DNA of 64,000 bases from RCIO01 sp040880025 (GTDB lineage: Bacteria > Pseudomonadota > Alphaproteobacteria > Rhizobiales > Rhizobiaceae), in contig JBBDJD010000022.1 in NCBI GenBank assembly GCA_040880025.1, positions 62,001-126,000 of the forward strand. The letters run 5' to 3'. The notes below the pieces were generated by a model. The model had not been told where the DNA came from, did not search any database, and saw only the letters and a list, made by a program, of their open reading frames with translations. Below, piece after piece: positions 1 through 9,304 of this stretch; positions within the stretch are counted from its first letter, which is position 1, and every line of letters starts with the position of its first letter. The translations under genes were made by a program, and so were the position numbers.

Positions 1-1319
1 CGCTGACGGCCGAAGACACCGACGCCGCGATCATGGCCGCTCACCGCGCCTTCGCAGAATGGTCCACGCGACTGCCCCAGGAGCGCCGCGCTGTACTGCG
101 GCGCTGGCACGACCTCATGATCGCTGCCAAGGAGGACCTCGCCCGCCTGATGGTGCAGGAGCAGGGCAAGCCGCTTTCGGAAGCGCGCGGCGAGATCGAC
201 TACGCCGCCTCCTTTATTGATTTCTATGCAGACGAGGCGCTGCGGCTCAACGTCGAAAACGTCACCTCGCATCTGCCGGGCGCCGAAATGCAGGTCATGC
301 GCCAGCCGGTCGGCGTCGCCGCGCTGGTGACGCCGTGGAATTTTCCCGCCGCGATGCTGACCCGCAAGGCGGCCGCCGCGCTCGCCGCCGGCTGCACCGT
401 CGTCTGCCATCCCTCGTCCGAGACGCCGTTTTCCGCGCTTGCGCTGGCCGAGCTTGCCGAGCGTGCCGGCTTCCCCGCCGGCGTCTTCAACGTGCTGACG
501 GGCAGCGCGCGGGTCGTGGTCGGCGCCATGACCGCGTCGCGGCTGGTGCGCGCCGTCTCCTTCACCGGTTCAACCGAGGTCGGACGCATTCTCTACGAAC
601 AGTCCGCGCCCACCATCAAGCGGCTGATCCTGGAACTCGGCGGACACGCACCCTTCATCGCCTTCGCCGATTGTGATTTCACTCGCGCGGTCGACCGCGC
701 CATCGCGGCCAAGTTTGCCACGTCGGGGCAGGACTGCCTTGCCGCCAACCGCTTCTATATCGAGCGGCCGATCTACCAGCGTTTCGTCGAAGCCTTCGCC
801 GAGCGCGTGCGCAAAATGACCGTCGGTGCGGGGATGATCGATCCGGATATAGGCGCGCTGATCAACGGCCGAGCCGTCGCCAAGCAGCAGGCGCATGTGG
901 CCGACGCGCTCGATCATGGCGCACGGCTCGTTGTTGGCGGCAAGGCGCACAAGGCCGGACCGAACTTCTTCGAGCCGACGGTGCTGGCGGACGTGTCCGA
1001 ACAGGCGGCGATTTTCCGCGAGGAGACCTTCGGCCCCGTTGCCGCCTTCGCGGCCTTCGACGACGAAGCGGACGTTGTGGAACGCGCCAACGATACCGAG
1101 ACCGGACTGGTTGCCTATCTGCACACATCCGATCCCGCCCGCATTGCGCGCATGAGCCGGGCGCTGGAGTTCGGCATGGTGGCGGTGAATCGCACCAAGA
1201 TCACCGGCGCGCCGGTGCCCTTCGGCGGCGTCAAACAGGCCGGTCTGGCGCGTGAGGGCTCGCGTCACGGCATGGAAGCCTATACCGACCTCAAATATGT
1301 CTGCTCCGACATAGGCTGA
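1..1319 (+). CDS. NAD(P)-dependent aldehyde dehydrogenase, succinate-semialdehyde dehydrogenase-like (5' end outside window)
   Basis: The reading frame is open from the first bases, so the start codon lies upstream of the window; about 438 codons are visible. The protein is an aldehyde dehydrogenase: it shows the catalytic Glu in LELGG, the catalytic Cys in SGQDCLAANR (codon at 735-737) and the C-terminal PFGGVKQAG motif typical of the GabD branch. It should oxidise a semialdehyde to the acid with NAD(P)+ in the cytoplasm. An M24-family hydrolase follows 9 bp downstream, then a class III aminotransferase and a CodA-like amidohydrolase, so it probably oxidises the semialdehyde made by the aminotransferase. 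Succinate semialdehyde is the default substrate for the family; aspartate semialdehyde or malonate semialdehyde are equally possible here. Confidence 0.9.
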   Translation, partial: LTAEDTDAAIMAAHRAFAEWSTRLPQERRAVLRRWHDLMIAAKEDLARLMVQEQGKPLSEARGEIDYAASFIDFYADEALRLNVENVTSHLPGAEMQVMRQPVGVAALVTPWNFPAAMLTRKAAAALAAGCTVVCHPSSETPFSALALAELAERAGFPAGVFNVLTGSARVVVGAMTASRLVRAVSFTGSTEVGRILYEQSAPTIKRLILELGGHAPFIAFADCDFTRAVDRAIAAKFATSGQDCLAANRFYIERPIYQRFVEAFAERVRKMTVGAGMIDPDIGALINGRAVAKQQAHVADALDHGARLVVGGKAHKAGPNFFEPTVLADVSEQAAIFREETFGPVAAFAAFDDEADVVERANDTETGLVAYLHTSDPARIARMSRALEFGMVAVNRTKITGAPVPFGGVKQAGLAREGSRHGMEAYTDLKYVCSDIG

Positions 1320-1328
1320 GGCACGTCC

Positions 1329-2531
1329 ATGCACGACAACCCGTTCTCCGACGAGGAACTGGCGGCGCGGCTTGTGGAACTGCGGCGGCGGATGGCCGGG
1401 CGCGATCTCGATCTGGCCCTCGTCTCCGCGCCGGAAAATATCTTCTATCTGACCGGCCTCGACCATTGGGGCTATTTCGCGCCACATCTGCTGATCGTGC
1501 CGGCCGATGGCGAGATGACGCTGGTGACGCGCTCCATGGAACGCGTATCGGTGGAAAAGCAGGTGCGAAATGCCCGCTTCGAGGGGCACACGGACATGGA
1601 GACCGCTGCCGACCTGACAGTGCGTCTGCTCCGCTCGAAAGGCGGCGTGAAGGAGCGCGCGCTGGCGGTCGTCGATGTTGTGAAGGACGAAATCGGCGGC
1701 GCGGTTTCGCGCATCGGCGTCGAGACCTGGTCATCCGGCCACTCGTTTGGCTTCGGCTCGTCCATCCGCGAAGGGGTCGATGCCGCATGGATCGACATCA
1801 GCGGCATCGTGGACGAGATGCGGCTGGTCAAGTCGCCCGCTGAACAGGCGCTGATGCGCCGTGCGGCCAAGGTCACGGACGCCGCGGCCGGCGCGGCGAT
1901 AGAGGCTATCTCCGACGGCGCACCCGAGCGCGAAGTCGCTGCCGAATGCGTGGCGGCGATGATCCGCGCCGGCGGCGATCCTGCCGGCTTCGGCCCCTTC
2001 ATTCGGCCCGGCAGCCGGCTGGGCGAGGAGCATGGCACCACCGGGGACGGCGCGTTCAGGTCCGGCGAACCGGTTTTTCTCGAACTCTCCGGTTGCGTCC
2101 GCCGCTATCATGCGCCGCTCGGCCGGCTGGTTCATCTCGGCGGCATCCGCGACGAAGATGCAGCGATGGCCGAAACGGTGAAGAAGGCGTTTGACGCGGT
2201 GTTTACCGCGCTGAAGCCGGGCACGACGGCCGGTGCAGTCTATCAGGCTTGGCAGAACGTGGTGAACGCCGCAGGCCTCCCGCACTATCGCCGCCACCAT
2301 TGCGGCTATCTGGTCGGCATCGGCGTGCCGCCGTCATGGATCGGCGGCAACCGCGTCACCGGCCTGCGCGCCGGCTCCCCTCTCGTCATCGAGACCGGCA
2401 TGAGCTTCCACGTCCTGTCCTGGCTGATGGGCACGGGGGCAGGCGATTACTTCATGTCGAACCCCGTTCTGCTGACGGAGACCGGCGCTGAAATCCTGAC
2501 CGAAATCCCCTTCGGTCCCATTGTGAAATAG
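1329..2531 (+). CDS. M24-family hydrolase (Xaa-Pro peptidase/creatinase/ectoine-hydrolase fold)
   Basis: 400 residues with the creatinase N-domain followed by the pita-bread M24 domain. The first two metal-binding aspartates of true aminopeptidases are not kept: the usual D-x10-D stretch reads ELSGCVRRYHAP, with Glu in the first place and Pro in the second. The later His (HHCGYLVGIG) and Glu (IETGM) positions are present. Loss of metal ligands is a feature of metal-independent members such as creatinase, so this is probably a hydrolase of a small amide or amidine and not a peptidase. The DoeA ectoine hydrolases belong to the same superfamily, and the neighbouring aminotransferase and aldehyde dehydrogenase would suit such a pathway, but no DoeB is visible. 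The ribosome site is weak; the ATG is the first Met after the upstream stop. Confidence 0.8.
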   Translation: MHDNPFSDEELAARLVELRRRMAGRDLDLALVSAPENIFYLTGLDHWGYFAPHLLIVPADGEMTLVTRSMERVSVEKQVRNARFEGHTDMETAADLTVRLLRSKGGVKERALAVVDVVKDEIGGAVSRIGVETWSSGHSFGFGSSIREGVDAAWIDISGIVDEMRLVKSPAEQALMRRAAKVTDAAAGAAIEAISDGAPEREVAAECVAAMIRAGGDPAGFGPFIRPGSRLGEEHGTTGDGAFRSGEPVFLELSGCVRRYHAPLGRLVHLGGIRDEDAAMAETVKKAFDAVFTALKPGTTAGAVYQAWQNVVNAAGLPHYRRHHCGYLVGIGVPPSWIGGNRVTGLRAGSPLVIETGMSFHVLSWLMGTGAGDYFMSNPVLLTETGAEILTEIPFGPIVK

Positions 2532-2542
2532 GAGAAACTTCG

Positions 2543-3913
2543 ATGCTTACCAACGACGTGCTCGACCGCTGGGACCGGGAAAATTTCTTCCATCCCTCGA
2601 CCCATCTCGCACAATTCGCGCGCGGCGAGGCGCCGAGCCGCATCGTCACCGGCGGCTCGGGCGTTCACATCGAGGACCGCGACGGCAACAAGCTGCTCGA
2701 CGCCTTTGCCGGGCTTTATTGCGTCAATGTCGGCTATGGCCGCAAGGAGATCGCCGAGGCGATTGCCGAGCAGGCAAAGGAGCTCGCCTATTACCACGCC
2801 TATGTCGGCCACGGCACGGAAGCGTCGATCACGCTCGCCCAGATGGTGCTGGAACGCGCGCCGAAGAACATGTCCAAGGTCTATTTCGGCCTCGGCGGCT
2901 CGGACGCCAACGAAACCAACATCAAGCTCGTCTGGTACTACAACAACATCCTCGGCCGGCCGGAAAAGAAGAAGATCATTTCGCGCTGGCGCGGCTATCA
3001 CGGTTCGGGGCTGGTCACCGGCTCGCTGACGGGGCTGAAGCTCTTCCACGACAAGTTCGATCTGCCGCTGGACCGCATCTTGCACACCGAAGCGCCCTAT
3101 TATTACCGCCGCCCCGACCTGGACATGGACGAGGCGGGCTTCGTGGCGCACTGCGCCAACGAGCTGGAGAAGCTGATCGCCCACGAAGGCGCCGACACCA
3201 TCGCCGCATTCATCGGCGAGCCGGTTCTGGGCACCGGAGGCATCGTGCCGCCGCCGGCCGGCTACTGGGAGGCGATGCGGAAGGTGATGGACAAGCACGA
3301 CATCCTGCTGATCGTTGATGAGGTCGTCACCGGCTTCGGCCGCCTTGGCACGATGATGGGTTCCGATCACTACGGCATCAGCCCCGACATCATCACCATC
3401 GCCAAGGGACTGACCTCGGCCTATGCGCCGCTGTCCGGTTCGATCATCGGCGACAAGGTCTGGAAGGTGCTGGAGCAGGGCACCGACGAGAACGGCCCGA
3501 TCGGCCATGGCTGGACCTACTCCGCCCATCCGATCGGCGCCGCGGCCGGCGTCGCCAATCTGAAGCTGATCGACAGCCTCGGCCTGGTGAAGAACGCCGG
3601 CGAGACCGGCGCGTACTTCAATGGGGCGATGACGGCGGCGCTGGGCAGTCACGCCCATGTAGGCGATGTGCGCGGCGTGGGCATGCTGTGCGCGGTCGAA
3701 TTCGTGGAGGATCGGGAGACGCGCAAGTTCTATGATCCGGCCAGGAAGATCGGACCGCAGGTGGCTGCCGCCTTGCTCGCCCATGGCGTCATCGCCCGCG
3801 CCATGCCGCAGGGCGACATTCTCGGCTTCGCGCCGCCGCTCTGCCTGACCCGCGAAGAGGCGGACGAGGTTGTGGACAAGACCGCCAAGGCGGTCGCCGA
3901 GGTTCTCGGCTGA
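2543..3913 (+). CDS. Class III PLP-dependent aminotransferase (omega-amino acid type)
   Basis: 456 residues, a normal length for the class III (omega) family. It begins at an ATG preceded by AGGAG. The cofactor-binding Asp is in LIVDEVVTGFGR and the Schiff-base Lys is K288 in IAKGLTSAYAPLSG. The family moves an amino group from an omega-amino acid or diamine to pyruvate or 2-oxoglutarate, leaving a semialdehyde, which the upstream aldehyde dehydrogenase could oxidise. It lies 11 bp after the M24 gene in one operon. The substrate cannot be read from sequence; beta-alanine, putrescine, GABA or diaminobutyrate are the realistic options. Confidence 0.93.
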   Translation: MLTNDVLDRWDRENFFHPSTHLAQFARGEAPSRIVTGGSGVHIEDRDGNKLLDAFAGLYCVNVGYGRKEIAEAIAEQAKELAYYHAYVGHGTEASITLAQMVLERAPKNMSKVYFGLGGSDANETNIKLVWYYNNILGRPEKKKIISRWRGYHGSGLVTGSLTGLKLFHDKFDLPLDRILHTEAPYYYRRPDLDMDEAGFVAHCANELEKLIAHEGADTIAAFIGEPVLGTGGIVPPPAGYWEAMRKVMDKHDILLIVDEVVTGFGRLGTMMGSDHYGISPDIITIAKGLTSAYAPLSGSIIGDKVWKVLEQGTDENGPIGHGWTYSAHPIGAAAGVANLKLIDSLGLVKNAGETGAYFNGAMTAALGSHAHVGDVRGVGMLCAVEFVEDRETRKFYDPARKIGPQVAAALLAHGVIARAMPQGDILGFAPPLCLTREEADEVVDKTAKAVAEVLG

Positions 3914-4037
3914 CGCACCGAAGCGGCATGTGAAATCGTGCGGGCCGGCGAGTGTCGGCCTGCCCGGTCGTACGGCTGGTCTTGAGGCGGCATCCCGGCA
4001 TAGGTTCCATGCAGGGAATCGCGATCCGGAGGACCCA

Positions 4038-5336
4038 GTGGCATTCGACATCATCGTCAAGGGAGGATTGCTCGCCGACGGACGGCAGTCGGACATCGGT
4101 ATAACGGGCGAAACGATTGCCGCCATCGCGCCGAACCTGAGCGGAGAGGCCGGCCGCGTCGTTGACGCCACAGGCAATCTTGTCTCGCCGCCCTTTGTTG
4201 ATCCGCACTTCCATATGGACGCCACCCTGTCCTACGGCCGTCCCCGCATCAACGCATCGGGTACGCTGCTGGAGGGCATCGCGCTTTGGGGTGAGCTCAA
4301 GCCGCTGCTGACGCAGGATGCAGTGAAGGAACGGGCGCTGGCCTATTGCGACTGGGCCGCCGCGCTGGGGCTTCTGGCCATTCGCAGCCATGTGGATATC
4401 TGCGACGACCGGCTGCTCGCGGTCGAGGCGCTGCTGGATGTGAAGCGGGAGGTCGCTCCCTGGCTCGACCTACAACTCGTCGCCTTCCCGCAGGACGGTT
4501 TCTATCGCGCCCCGACCGCGAAGCGGAATCTGCTGAAGGCGCTCGACATGGGTCTCGATGTTGTCGGCGGCATACCGCATTTCGAGCGGACCATGGAGGA
4601 CGGCCGCCGCTCCGTCACCGAGCTTTGCGCGATAGCGGCCGAACGGGGGCTCATGGTCGACATGCATTGCGACGAGACCGACGATCCGACGTCGCGGCAT
4701 GTCGAGCAACTGGCTTACGAGACGCAGCGGCTTGGCCTGCAGGGCAGGGTGGCCGGCTCGCACCTGACCTCCATGCATTCCATGGACAATTATTACGTCT
4801 CCAAGCTGCTGCCGCTGATGGCGGAGGCGCAACTGTCGGCCATCCCGAACCCGCTCATAAACATCGTGCTGCAGGGCAGGCACGACACCTATCCCAAGCG
4901 CCGCGGCCTGACCCGCGTGCCGGAGATGGTGAAGGCCGGCATTCGCGTCGGCTTCGGCCAGGATTGCGTGCTCGACCCCTGGTATTCGCTGGGCACCGGC
5001 GACATGCTCGACGTCGCCTTCATGGGCTTGCACGTGGCGCAGATGACCAGCCCGGCGGACATGCGTCGCTGTTTCGACATGGTGACGACGGAAAGCGCGG
5101 CCATCCTCGGCCTCGACGACTACGGTCTCGAAATTGGCAAGGTTGCAAGCCTGGTCGTGCTCGATGCCGGCGATCCGGTTGAGGCGATCCGCCTGCGGGC
5201 CGACCGGCTTTGCGTGATCTCGAAGGGCAAGGTGATCGCGGAGCGGCAAGCCGCCCGAACGAAACTGTCGCTGGAAGGGAGACCCGGACTTGTCGGCCCA
5301 CGCTTCAGCGTGCCCGACCCGGGCTCAGCGACCTAA
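4038..5336 (+). CDS. CodA-like amidohydrolase (cytosine deaminase family)
   Basis: 432 residues from a GTG start chosen because GGAGG sits 5 bp upstream; the open frame runs further upstream but encodes nothing recognisable. It matches the cytosine deaminase branch of the amidohydrolase superfamily: the metal site HFHMDATL, the HCDETDD motif with the catalytic Glu, SHLTSMHS, TYPKRRGLTRV, and FGQDCVLDPWYSLG where E. coli CodA has FGHDDVFDPW. The His to Gln and Asp to Cys changes beside the metal Asp suggest a substrate other than cytosine, probably another cyclic amide or amidine. It is the last gene of the 5' operon, 124 bp after the aminotransferase. Its stop overlaps the convergent fdsD stop by a few bases. 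Confidence 0.85.
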   Translation: MAFDIIVKGGLLADGRQSDIGITGETIAAIAPNLSGEAGRVVDATGNLVSPPFVDPHFHMDATLSYGRPRINASGTLLEGIALWGELKPLLTQDAVKERALAYCDWAAALGLLAIRSHVDICDDRLLAVEALLDVKREVAPWLDLQLVAFPQDGFYRAPTAKRNLLKALDMGLDVVGGIPHFERTMEDGRRSVTELCAIAAERGLMVDMHCDETDDPTSRHVEQLAYETQRLGLQGRVAGSHLTSMHSMDNYYVSKLLPLMAEAQLSAIPNPLINIVLQGRHDTYPKRRGLTRVPEMVKAGIRVGFGQDCVLDPWYSLGTGDMLDVAFMGLHVAQMTSPADMRRCFDMVTTESAAILGLDDYGLEIGKVASLVVLDAGDPVEAIRLRADRLCVISKGKVIAERQAARTKLSLEGRPGLVGPRFSVPDPGSAT

Positions 5337-5579
5337 CTCTCGGCTGGCGGCTGCGGCCAGCGAATTTCTTCGGCTGCCGAAAGCACCAGAGGCGACAGGC
5401 CGTCACCGCCCGCATCGAGTATCGCGCGCAGCTTGCGCCGCATGCGCGGATCCCAGAAATCATTGATGTGCTTGGCCACACCCGGAGCCGCTTCGTCTTC
5501 CGGCATCGACCTGAAGAAGGAAGCGATCTGGTTCGCCATGTAGACGAGCTTTTCGTCCGTGCTCATTGCTGTTCCGGCG

Positions 5580-5590
<11 letters not shown>
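5333..5590 (-). CDS. fdsD: NAD-dependent formate dehydrogenase delta subunit
   Basis: 85 residues, matching the small FdsD subunit (key stretch KLVYMANQIASFF and HINDFWDPRMR). FdsD is needed for mature, active FdsABG formate dehydrogenase. The ATG at 5590 has GGGAG upstream and overlaps the end of fdhD, so the two are translationally coupled. A second ATG lies eight codons in. It is the last gene of the fdsG-fdsB-fdsA-fdhD-fdsD operon and converges on the CodA-like gene with overlapping stop codons, leaving no room for a terminator between them. Confidence 0.9.
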
Positions 5591-6404
<814 letters not shown>

Positions 6405-6415
6405 CCCGGTCGAAC

Positions 6416-9292
6416 CTACTCTGCCGCTTCCATGTGGCCGGCGATGCGCCGGCTCTGGCGGGCCTGCTCCTCATACTCTTCCTGCCAGCCGGTCGGACCG
6501 TTGGAGGGTGAAACCTGCACCGCCGTCACCTTGTATTCGGGGCAATTGGTCGCCCAGTCGGAATAGTCGGTGGTCACCACATTCGCCTGCGTGTCGGGAT
6601 GGTGGAAGGTTGTGTAGACCACGCCCGGCGCCACCCGCTCGGTCGTCAGCGCGCGCAACGTCGTTTCGCCGGCGCGGCTTGCGATCCGCACCCAGTCGCC
6701 GTCGCGTATGCCGCGCTGCTCGGCGTCGTGCGGGTGGATTTCGAGCCTGTCCTCGTGATGCCAGGCGACATTGGCCGTGCGCCTCGTCTGCGCGCCGACA
6801 TTGTAGTGCGACAGAATGCGCCCTGTGGTGAGAAGCAGCGGAAAGCGCGGCCCGGACTTTTCGTCGGTCGCCACATATTCGGTGCGGATGAGCTTGCCCT
6901 TGCCGCGCACGAAGCCGCCGATATGCATGACCGGCGTGCCCTTCGGCGCTTTCTCGTTGCACGGCCACTGCACCGAGCCCTCGCGATCCAGCAGATCGAA
7001 GGAAACGCCGGCGAAAGACGGTGTCGTCGCCGCGATCTCGTCCATCACTTGCGAGGGATGGGTGTAGTTCCAGTCCATCCCCATCGCCTGGGCGAGCCTC
7101 TGAGTGACTTCCCAGTCGGCCAGTCCGTTTTTCGGCTCCATCACCTTGCGCACCATGTTGATGCGCCGCTCGGCATTGGTGAAGGTCCCGTCCTTTTCCA
7201 GGAAGGTCGAGCCCGGCAGGAAGACATGGGCGTAGTTCGCCGTCTCGTTGAGGAAGAGGTCGTGGACGACCACGCACTCCATCGCCTCCAGCCCCTCCGC
7301 GACGTGGCGGGTGTTCGGGTCGGACTGCAGGATGTCCTCGCCCTGGACATAGATGCCCTTGAACGTTCCATCGACGGCGGCGTCCAGCATGTTGGGGATG
7401 CGCAGGCCGGGTTCCGGATCGAGCTTCACGCCCCACAGGCTTTCATAGATGTCCCGCGTGGCGTCGTCGGACATGTGCCGGTAGCCAGGCAGTTCGTGCG
7501 GGAACGAGCCCATGTCGCATGCGCCCTGCACGTTGTTTTGCCCGCGCAGCGGGTTCACGCCGACGCCGGGGCGCCCGTAATTGCCGGTCAGCATGGCGAG
7601 ATTGGCGATCGCCATCACCGTGGTCGAACCCTGGCTGTGCTCGGTTACGCCGAGGCCGTAATAAATCGCGCCGTTGCCGCCCTTCGCGTAGAGCCGCGCA
7701 GCCTGGCGGATTGCATCGGCCGGAACGCCCGATATCTTTTCGATCTCTTCAGGGCTGTTTGCCGGGTCCGCCGCGAAGGCGGCGTAGTCCTCGAACTCCG
7801 ACCAGTCGCAGCGCTCGCGGATGAACGCCTCGTCATAGAGGTCCTCGGTGACGATCACATGCGCCAGCGCCGTCAAAACGGCGACATTGGTGCCGGGTCT
7901 CAGCGGCAGGTGATGAGACGCCTCGACGTGCGGCTGGCGCACCAGGTCGATGCGGCGCGGATCGAGGACGATCAGTTTCGCACCCTGCCGCAGGCGTTTC
8001 TTCAGCCGCGAGGCGAAGACGGGATGACCATCGGTCGGGTTGGCGCCGATCACCATGACGACGTCCGAATGGTCGACGGAATCGAAATCCTGCGTGCCGG
8101 CCGATGTGCCGAGCGTCGTCTTCAACCCGTAGCCGGTCGGCGAGTGGCAGACGCGGGCGCAGGTATCGACATTGTTGTTGCCGAAGCCCTGCCGGATCAG
8201 CTTCTGGACCAGATAGGTCTCCTCGTTCGTGCAGCGCGAGGAGGTGATGCCGCCGATCGATCCGCGGCCGTACTGATGCTGCATCCGGCGGAATTCGCTC
8301 GCAACGTGGGAGAACGCCTCCTCCCAGCTGACTTCGCGCCACGGGTCGCTGATCTTTTCGCGGATCATGGGGTTGAGGATGCGGTCCTTGTGGGTGGCGT
8401 AGCCCCAGGCGAAACGGCCTTTCACGCAGGAGTGCCCGCGGTTGGCCTTGCCGTCCTTGTAAGGCACCATGCGGACGACTTCCTCGCCCTTCATCTCGGC
8501 CTTGAAGGAACAGCCGACGCCGCAATAGGCGCATGTGGTGACGACCGAGCTTTCGGGCATGCCGATCTCGAGTACGGTCTTCTCGCGCAGCGCGTCGGTC
8601 GGGCAGGCCTGTACGCAGGCGCCGCAGGACACGCATTCCGATTCCAGGAAATTCTCGTGCATGCCGGCCGCGATGCGGCTCTCGAAACCGCGCCCCTCGA
8701 CGGTCAGCGCGAAGGTGCCCTGAACCTCCTCGCAGGCGCGCACGCAGCGCGAACACACGATGCATTGCGACGAGTCGTAGGTGAAATAGGGATTGGATTC
8801 ATCGCGGGCGATGTAGTCGATGTTGAGCGACCCGTTGCCCGGCGCCACATGGTTGCGGCCACCCGTGCCGTAGCGGTTCTCCGTTAGCCCGACATCTGTC
8901 GCAACCTTGTCAAACTCGCTGGCGCCGGTGCCGCGCTGCTCGTTCCAGGCCGACGGGTGGTCGGAAACGTAGAGCTCCATCACGCCTTTGCGGATCGCGT
9001 CGAGACGCTCGCTCTTCGTCCGGACCTCGATGCCTTCGGCAACCGGCGTGGTGCAGGAGGCCGGCGTGCCGTTGCGTCCCTGGATCTCGACCAGGCAGAT
9101 GCGGCACGAGCCGAAACTGTCCAGCATGTCGGTGGCGCAGAGCTTCGGGATCTCGATGCCCGCATCCATCGCCGCGCGCATGATCGAGGTTCCTTCCGGA
9201 ACCGTCACCGGCTTGCCGTCGACGCTCAGCGTGACAGTCTTTTCCGCCTTCGAGGCCGGCGTGCCGTAGTCGATTTCCTTGACGAATGACAT
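6416..9292 (-). CDS. fdsA: NAD-dependent formate dehydrogenase alpha (catalytic, Mo-bis-MGD) subunit
   Basis: 958 residues, the usual FdsA length. The N-terminus has a NuoG-like 2Fe-2S domain (Cys in KLCATDMLDSFGSCRICLVE), then ferredoxin-like 4Fe-4S clusters (CIVCSRCVRACEE, CVSCGACVQACPTDAL) and the proximal cluster CAYCGVGC. The molybdopterin oxidoreductase domain follows; the Mo ligand is a cysteine in RVCHSPTG near residue 380, where E. coli FdhF has selenocysteine. The C-terminal MGD-binding domain ends near residue 940. It oxidises formate to CO2 and passes electrons through FdsB/FdsG to NAD+ in the cytoplasm. Confidence 0.98.
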   Translation of the reverse strand: MSFVKEIDYGTPASKAEKTVTLSVDGKPVTVPEGTSIMRAAMDAGIEIPKLCATDMLDSFGSCRICLVEIQGRNGTPASCTTPVAEGIEVRTKSERLDAIRKGVMELYVSDHPSAWNEQRGTGASEFDKVATDVGLTENRYGTGGRNHVAPGNGSLNIDYIARDESNPYFTYDSSQCIVCSRCVRACEEVQGTFALTVEGRGFESRIAAGMHENFLESECVSCGACVQACPTDALREKTVLEIGMPESSVVTTCAYCGVGCSFKAEMKGEEVVRMVPYKDGKANRGHSCVKGRFAWGYATHKDRILNPMIREKISDPWREVSWEEAFSHVASEFRRMQHQYGRGSIGGITSSRCTNEETYLVQKLIRQGFGNNNVDTCARVCHSPTGYGLKTTLGTSAGTQDFDSVDHSDVVMVIGANPTDGHPVFASRLKKRLRQGAKLIVLDPRRIDLVRQPHVEASHHLPLRPGTNVAVLTALAHVIVTEDLYDEAFIRERCDWSEFEDYAAFAADPANSPEEIEKISGVPADAIRQAARLYAKGGNGAIYYGLGVTEHSQGSTTVMAIANLAMLTGNYGRPGVGVNPLRGQNNVQGACDMGSFPHELPGYRHMSDDATRDIYESLWGVKLDPEPGLRIPNMLDAAVDGTFKGIYVQGEDILQSDPNTRHVAEGLEAMECVVVHDLFLNETANYAHVFLPGSTFLEKDGTFTNAERRINMVRKVMEPKNGLADWEVTQRLAQAMGMDWNYTHPSQVMDEIAATTPSFAGVSFDLLDREGSVQWPCNEKAPKGTPVMHIGGFVRGKGKLIRTEYVATDEKSGPRFPLLLTTGRILSHYNVGAQTRRTANVAWHHEDRLEIHPHDAEQRGIRDGDWVRIASRAGETTLRALTTERVAPGVVYTTFHHPDTQANVVTTDYSDWATNCPEYKVTAVQVSPSNGPTGWQEEYEEQARQSRRIAGHMEAAE

Positions 9293-9304
9293 GGGCTCGT
9301 TCTC

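Noticed and set aside
2447..4225. Long minus-strand open frame across the aminotransferase
   Set aside because: Shadow of the aminotransferase and the CodA-like gene start; His/Arg/Gly-rich without motifs.
6599..8887. Very long open frame on the plus strand opposite fdsA
   Set aside because: It lies entirely antisense to a gene with clear motifs, its protein is rich in Arg, His and Val without any recognisable domain, and such frames are expected in GC-rich DNA.
6416..9292. Selenocysteine in the formate dehydrogenase alpha subunit
   Set aside because: The Mo-ligand position is an ordinary Cys codon in RVCHSPTG and there is no in-frame TGA.
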